In this document: positions 5,947-9,440 of the stretch, in pieces
Position numbering within the stretch: the first letter of the stretch is position 1
Layout of the letters: each line of letters opens with the position of its first letter
Source of the DNA: SIO4C1 sp039820425
GTDB taxonomy: Bacteria; Cyanobacteriota; Cyanobacteriia; Phormidesmidales; Phormidesmidaceae
NCBI GenBank assembly: GCA_039820425.1
Contig: JBCBQD010000235.1
Coordinates: forward strand, 1-9,440
DNA length: 9,440 bases
Direction: 5' to 3'
Position numbers and translations under genes: made by a program
The notes under the pieces: generated by a model
The model's database searches: none
What the model saw: the letters and a program-made list of their open reading frames with translations, nothing else
Told to the model about the DNA's origin: nothing

Positions 5947-7074
5947 CTAACCGCGGAAAAGCCCTCCCAAAAAGCCTTCAATCCCGCCCTTGCCAATTTC
6001 ATCGCCGCGGATCTCAGCCAGCTTAGCCAGCAACTCACGCTCCTCTGGCTTAAGTCGAGTCGGAATATCAACATTCACCGTCAGTAGGTGATCGCCTCGA
6101 CTCACCGGGTTACCCAAGCGAGGGACACCATGATTTTCGAGGGTAAGCACGGTCCCTGGCTGGGTCCCAGCTGGAATCGGTACTTCAATCGGCCCGTCTA
6201 CTGTCTCGACGTTGAGTTGGCAACCCAAAATCGCCTGGAGATAGCTAATCTTCAGGCCTGACAAAATATTAATGCCATCCCGCTTGAACTTTGAATGGTC
6301 ATTGACAAATAGATAGACATAGAGGTCACCAGCCGGGCCACCGCGCTGGCCAGAATCTCCTTCGTTTGACACCCTGAGTCGGGTGCCGTTATCTACGCCC
6401 GCAGGTACCGTAATTTTTAACTTTTTAGTTTCTTGTTTATGGCCGCTGCCCCCGCAGACCTCACAGCGGTCTTCGACGACTTCTCCTGAGCCATTGCAGG
6501 TCGGACACGCGGACACCTGAGTAAAGCTGCCAAAGGGGGTTCGAGTTGCGCGGCGCACCTGTCCCGAGCCGCTACAGGTAGAGCAGGTGCGGGGGCGAGT
6601 CCCTGGCTTCGCCCCGGATCCTTTGCAAGTCGTGCAGGATTCTAAATGGCTAATTTTAATTTCTTTTTCGCCACCGAAGACCGCCTCTGTAAAATCCAGC
6701 TTGAGGTCTAGTCGCAGATCATCCCCTCGCATCGGGCCCCGACGACGACCTCCTTGACCCGCACCGCCCGCAAACCCACTAAAGAAGCTTTCAAAGATGT
6801 CTGCAAAGCCCCCCATATCAGAGAAGTCTTGGAACCCAGGTGCCCCCGCAGCCCCTCCGACACCGGCTTCACCAAACCGATCGTAACGAGCCCGCACCTC
6901 AGGTTCTGAGAGCACCTCGTAGGCCCGGTTAATTTCTTTGAAAGTATCCTCAGCGCCCGGATCCTTATTAACGTCCGGGTGATATTTACGGGCTAAACGC
7001 CTATAGGCCCGCTTGAGCTCATCTTGGTCAGCACTGCGTGAAACACCAAGGACTTCGTAATAATCACGGGCCAT
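5947..7074 (-). CDS. dnaJ: Chaperone DnaJ (Hsp40, type I)
   Basis: DnaJ delivers unfolded clients to DnaK and stimulates its ATPase. The 375-residue product is a full type I protein: the J domain (1-70) has the HPD motif at 32-34; a Gly/Phe-rich linker (about 71-110) includes a GGFADIFESFFSG segment at 88-100; four zinc-binding CxxCxGxG repeats lie at 147-154 (CTTCKGSG), 164-171 (CSTCSGSG), 190-197 (CPTCNGSG) and 204-211 (CEVCGGSG). Two C-terminal substrate-binding domains follow, and the tail is GGIEGFLGGLFRG. All eight zinc-ligand cysteines are present. It lies downstream of dnaK on the same strand after a 156-bp spacer and leads directly into the tusA-like, rsgA and hydrolase genes. The ATG at 7074 has no clear Shine-Dalgarno, and TAGACGCT sits two bases before it. 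Confidence 0.97.
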   Translation of the reverse strand: MARDYYEVLGVSRSADQDELKRAYRRLARKYHPDVNKDPGAEDTFKEINRAYEVLSEPEVRARYDRFGEAGVGGAAGAPGFQDFSDMGGFADIFESFFSGFAGGAGQGGRRRGPMRGDDLRLDLKLDFTEAVFGGEKEIKISHLESCTTCKGSGAKPGTRPRTCSTCSGSGQVRRATRTPFGSFTQVSACPTCNGSGEVVEDRCEVCGGSGHKQETKKLKITVPAGVDNGTRLRVSNEGDSGQRGGPAGDLYVYLFVNDHSKFKRDGINILSGLKISYLQAILGCQLNVETVDGPIEVPIPAGTQPGTVLTLENHGVPRLGNPVSRGDHLLTVNVDIPTRLKPEERELLAKLAEIRGDEIGKGGIEGFLGGLFRG

Positions 7075-7230
7075 AAAGCGTCTAATCTAATAAATTACAG
7101 TATGTGAATTGCTGAAATATTTAACCAGTATGCAACAGCACACACAATATTTTACGGAACCCTGCCTCAGTTTTGACTCGCCAATCATTAGCGATTTCCG
7201 TACCAGAGCATTCGGTTGCAGATTACTGGC
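7075..7230 (-). other. dnaK-dnaJ spacer with nested inverted repeat
   Basis: This 156-bp gap has no ORF. An outer inverted repeat pairs TACGGAA at 7153-7159 with TTCCGTA at 7196-7202. Inside it, directly beside the right arm, TCGC at 7178-7181 can pair with GCGA at 7191-7194 across nine bases. No T-run follows on either strand, so this is not a standard terminator; it could be a processing site, an attenuator or an operator. AT-rich sequence at 7080-7130 could hold a separate dnaJ promoter, but I found only weak box matches and no CIRCE element. Confidence 0.45.
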
Positions 7231-9273
7231 CTATTCTATCGCTTCATAATCAGCTGTGATCGTCGCATCCAGGTCAAATTCGGGTTGGTCCATCGAACCC
7301 ATTTCGACAGTCGGGGCGGTGGCGGCGTCAGCTTCAGCAGGGGTCGCGTCCTCCCCAATGCCACTGAATGGATCGATCTCAGCAGCGGGCTCAGGTTGGG
7401 CAGGCTCTGCCTCAGAGATGTCTTCGGCAGGGGCGTCTTCAGCCACATCGTAGTTTTCTTCGTTGGCTTGCTGATAAAGGGTTGCGCCAATAGCAAAGAT
7501 GGTTTGTTGTAGGTTATCTAAAGCTTCTTGGAGTTCTCCCACTTCAACGCTCTTGTCTTGCATCGCGGCCCGCAATACCTGGGCGTTTTCTGCGGCCTGG
7601 GCAGATCTGGCCGCATCGATCAAGTCAGCGTTATCGCGCATGGTTGCTTCATAGCTATAAAGCAGCGTATCGGCCCGATTCTTGAGATCGGCAATCACTT
7701 TCCGCTGTTCATCTTCGTCCGCATACATGTCGGCTTCTTCGCGCATGCGCTCGACCTCGGCGGAGGTCAGGCCCCCAGTGTTGGTAATGCGAATGCTTTG
7801 TTCACGCCCCGTGCCCTTATCTCGAGCGGCTACTTGCAAAATGCCGTCAGCGTCAATTTCGAAAGCCACCTCAATTTGGGGAACGCCTCGAGGCGCAGGC
7901 GGAATCCCAGTCAACTCAAACCGACCCAGGCTTTTGTTATCCCGCGCCATCGCCCGCTCACCCTGTAGGGCATGCACTTCAACCGAAGTCTGTCCGTCCG
8001 TCGCGGTGGAAAACACCTGGGCTTTACTGGTGGGGATGGTGGTGTTTCGCTCAATCACTTTGGTAAATACTTCACCCAGGGTTTCAATCCCGAGGGATAG
8101 GGGGGTCACATCCAGCAGCAAAAGGTCTTTGACCTCCCCTCCGAGTACCCCAGCTTGGATAGAGGCTCCCAACGCAACGGCTTCATCGGGGTTGACAGAG
8201 CGATCAGGGGTTTTACCGCCAAAATAATTAGTGATTGCTTTTTGCACCGCCGGGATGCGTGTAGAGCCGCCCACCAGTAAAATCCGGTCAATATCATCAG
8301 GCGATAGCTCCGCATCCTTGAGGGCCTGGGCCACGGGCTCTAGGGTGCCTTCAACCATGGTTTTAGCCAGATCTTCAAATTGCGATCGCGTCAGCTCTGT
8401 TTCCAGGTGCTTAGGTCCGGTTTCATCTGCGGCAATAAAGGGCAAATTAATCGAGGTGGTCATCATGGTTGACAGCTCGATCTTGGCCTTCTCAGCCGCT
8501 TCTCGAATCCGCTGCAGAGCCATGCGATCCTTAGACAGGTCTAAACCCTCTTGCTCTCGAAAGCTGGCCAGCATCCAGGTGACGATGCAGTTATCAAAGT
8601 CATCGCCCCCCAAGTGGTTATTCCCTGAGGTGGCTTTAACCTCAAACACCCCATCCCCGAGCTGCAGAATAGAAACGTCAAAGGTGCCCCCCCCGAGGTC
8701 AAATACTAAAACGAGCTGATCCTGGTCTTGCTTATCAAGCCCGTAGGACAACGAGGCTGCGGTCGGCTCGTTGATAATGCGCAAAACCTCTAACCCGGCG
8801 ATGGTACCTGCATCCTTCGTCGCCTGACGCTGGGCATCGGTAAAATAAGCCGGTACGGTAATCACTGCCTGAGTGACCTCTTCTCCCAGGTAGGCTTCGG
8901 CATCCTTTTTGAGCTTTTGTAAAATCATGGCCGAGACTTCTTGGGGGGTGAAGCTCTTACCCCGGATTAACACATCGACCGTATCGTCCTTACCACGCAC
9001 ACAGTTATAGGGCACCCGTGTCCGCTCAGATTCGGTATCGTCCCAACGGCGACCGATAAATCGTTTAATGCTGTAAACTGTGTTCTCAGCGTTAGTCACC
9101 CCTTGACGCTTAGCGAGCTGACCCACCAGGCGTTCACCGTTCTTGGCGAACCCCACAATACTAGGGGTTGTACGCCCCCCCTCGGTACTGGTAATCACCA
9201 TCGGCTTCCCCCCTTCGAGAACTGCGACGCAGCTGTTGGTGGTGCCTAAGTCAATGCCGATAACTTTTCCCAT
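7231..9273 (-). CDS. dnaK: Molecular chaperone DnaK (Hsp70), DnaK1-like
   Basis: DnaK is the ATP-driven chaperone that binds exposed hydrophobic peptides, working with DnaJ and GrpE. The 680-residue product begins MGKVIGIDLGTTNSCVAV; the phosphate-1 loop is at 5-17, the second ATPase signature LVFDLGGGTFDVSIL at 188-202 and the third ILLVGGSTRIP at 331-341. The interdomain linker LLLLDVTPLSLG spans 384-395, the peptide-binding beta domain runs to about 505, and the helical lid to about 605. The last 75 residues form an acidic Ala/Glu/Pro-rich tail ending ATITADYEAIE. That ending and stretches such as SIKRFIGRRWDDT (68-80) recall, from memory, the cyanobacterial DnaK1 type rather than DnaK2 or DnaK3, so it is probably not the only dnaK in the genome. 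GTGAGG lies just before the ATG at 9273. All ATPase motifs are intact. Confidence 0.97.
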   Translation of the reverse strand: MGKVIGIDLGTTNSCVAVLEGGKPMVITSTEGGRTTPSIVGFAKNGERLVGQLAKRQGVTNAENTVYSIKRFIGRRWDDTESERTRVPYNCVRGKDDTVDVLIRGKSFTPQEVSAMILQKLKKDAEAYLGEEVTQAVITVPAYFTDAQRQATKDAGTIAGLEVLRIINEPTAASLSYGLDKQDQDQLVLVFDLGGGTFDVSILQLGDGVFEVKATSGNNHLGGDDFDNCIVTWMLASFREQEGLDLSKDRMALQRIREAAEKAKIELSTMMTTSINLPFIAADETGPKHLETELTRSQFEDLAKTMVEGTLEPVAQALKDAELSPDDIDRILLVGGSTRIPAVQKAITNYFGGKTPDRSVNPDEAVALGASIQAGVLGGEVKDLLLLDVTPLSLGIETLGEVFTKVIERNTTIPTSKAQVFSTATDGQTSVEVHALQGERAMARDNKSLGRFELTGIPPAPRGVPQIEVAFEIDADGILQVAARDKGTGREQSIRITNTGGLTSAEVERMREEADMYADEDEQRKVIADLKNRADTLLYSYEATMRDNADLIDAARSAQAAENAQVLRAAMQDKSVEVGELQEALDNLQQTIFAIGATLYQQANEENYDVAEDAPAEDISEAEPAQPEPAAEIDPFSGIGEDATPAEADAATAPTVEMGSMDQPEFDLDATITADYEAIE

Positions 9274-9440
9274 AACCTCACTAATCCTAAAAGCGCTTAA
9301 TACTGCTGACCTTACAATTTGTTGATTTTGTCATTAACGGGGGTCGATGACCTGTGATTGGCGTGGGCTGATGGGCCTCAAACACTTACTCTAATAGATT
9401 TCTAAAAGTCTAAAAGTTTGCCCTAGACTACGGCACTGAT
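9274..9440 (-). other. dnaK upstream region
   Basis: No ORF is seen in these 167 bases up to the edge. On the coding strand a weak promoter candidate is TCAACA, 17 bases, TATTAA (four of six matches each), which would give a short leader before the dnaK ATG. No CIRCE inverted repeat (TTAGCACTC-N9-GAGTGCTAA) is present. An 8-bp tandem repeat, TCTAAAAG twice, occupies 9401-9416. If grpE precedes dnaK, as in some cyanobacteria, it must end beyond the right edge. Confidence 0.4.

Larger units (their letters stand above)
151..8399. repeat. HIP1 octamers (GCGATCGC), seven dispersed copies
   Basis: Exact copies start at 151, 426, 1104, 1738, 4381, 5391 and 8392, and all but the first lie inside genes. 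This highly iterated palindrome is a hallmark of many cyanobacterial genomes and is the main taxonomic clue in the window. Confidence 0.9.

Noticed and set aside
7153..7202. Intrinsic terminator after dnaK
   Set aside because: The inverted repeat has a long loop and no following T-run on either strand.
7216..7512. Plus-strand open frames over dnaK, including 7216-7512, 7528-7968, 7682-8227 and 8231-8719
   Set aside because: They lie antisense to a fully conserved DnaK and show composition of a reverse-strand shadow with no recognisable domain.
9274..9440. CIRCE heat-shock operator upstream of dnaK
   Set aside because: No TTAGCACTC/GAGTGCTAA arms are present, even imperfectly.
1..9440. Mobile element, prophage, defence island, tRNA or rRNA
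   Set aside because: No transposase, integrase, terminal inverted repeats with target duplication, phage genes, tRNA cloverleaf or rRNA sequence was recognised; the single Uma2 gene alone does not make a defence system.

Overview
The window is ordinary chromosomal DNA from a cyanobacterium. Seven copies of the octamer GCGATCGC (HIP1) occur in 9.4 kb where fewer than one is expected by chance. Heptamer tandem repeats of the CCAAAAT/CCCCAAT kind are present, the Uma2 protein is of the type with a coiled-coil tail that is abundant in cyanobacteria, and the DnaK ends in a DnaK1-like ADYEAIE tail. Moderate to high GC and a genome rich in small repeats would fit a Leptolyngbya-like or related lineage, but the genus cannot be fixed from the sequence.

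Layout. Bases 1-248 hold no certain gene, only a possible fragment at the left edge and the leader of aroB. Three genes then read rightward: aroB (3-dehydroquinate synthase, shikimate pathway), hisB (imidazoleglycerol-phosphate dehydratase, histidine pathway) and a Uma2-family PD-(D/E)XK nuclease-like protein that seems to have its own promoter. The aroB-hisB gap carries a 17-bp palindrome and a run of CCAAAAT heptamers. The rightward block meets a leftward block at about 2825-2873.

The leftward block is dnaK, dnaJ, a small TusA-family sulfur carrier, rsgA and a CocE/NonD-type serine hydrolase. The spacings (156, 36, 6 and -17 bp) suggest that dnaJ to cocE is one transcription unit, with dnaK upstream as its first gene or as a separate unit. 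DnaK and DnaJ form the Hsp70/Hsp40 chaperone pair. RsgA is a GTPase of late 30S ribosome maturation. The TusA-like protein probably carries persulfide sulfur. The pair's nucleotide exchange factor GrpE is not in the window and may lie just beyond the right edge.

I see no mobile element, CRISPR array, RNA gene or new multi-gene system. What deserves a second look is fine-scale. A heptamer repeat array sits in frame inside the hydrolase gene. A 30-bp tandem duplication copies the stop codon of the Uma2 gene. Short coding repeats occur in rsgA and in the hydrolase. The dnaK-dnaJ spacer holds a nested inverted repeat. A TusA protein with CPLN instead of CPxP is tied to dnaJ and rsgA.
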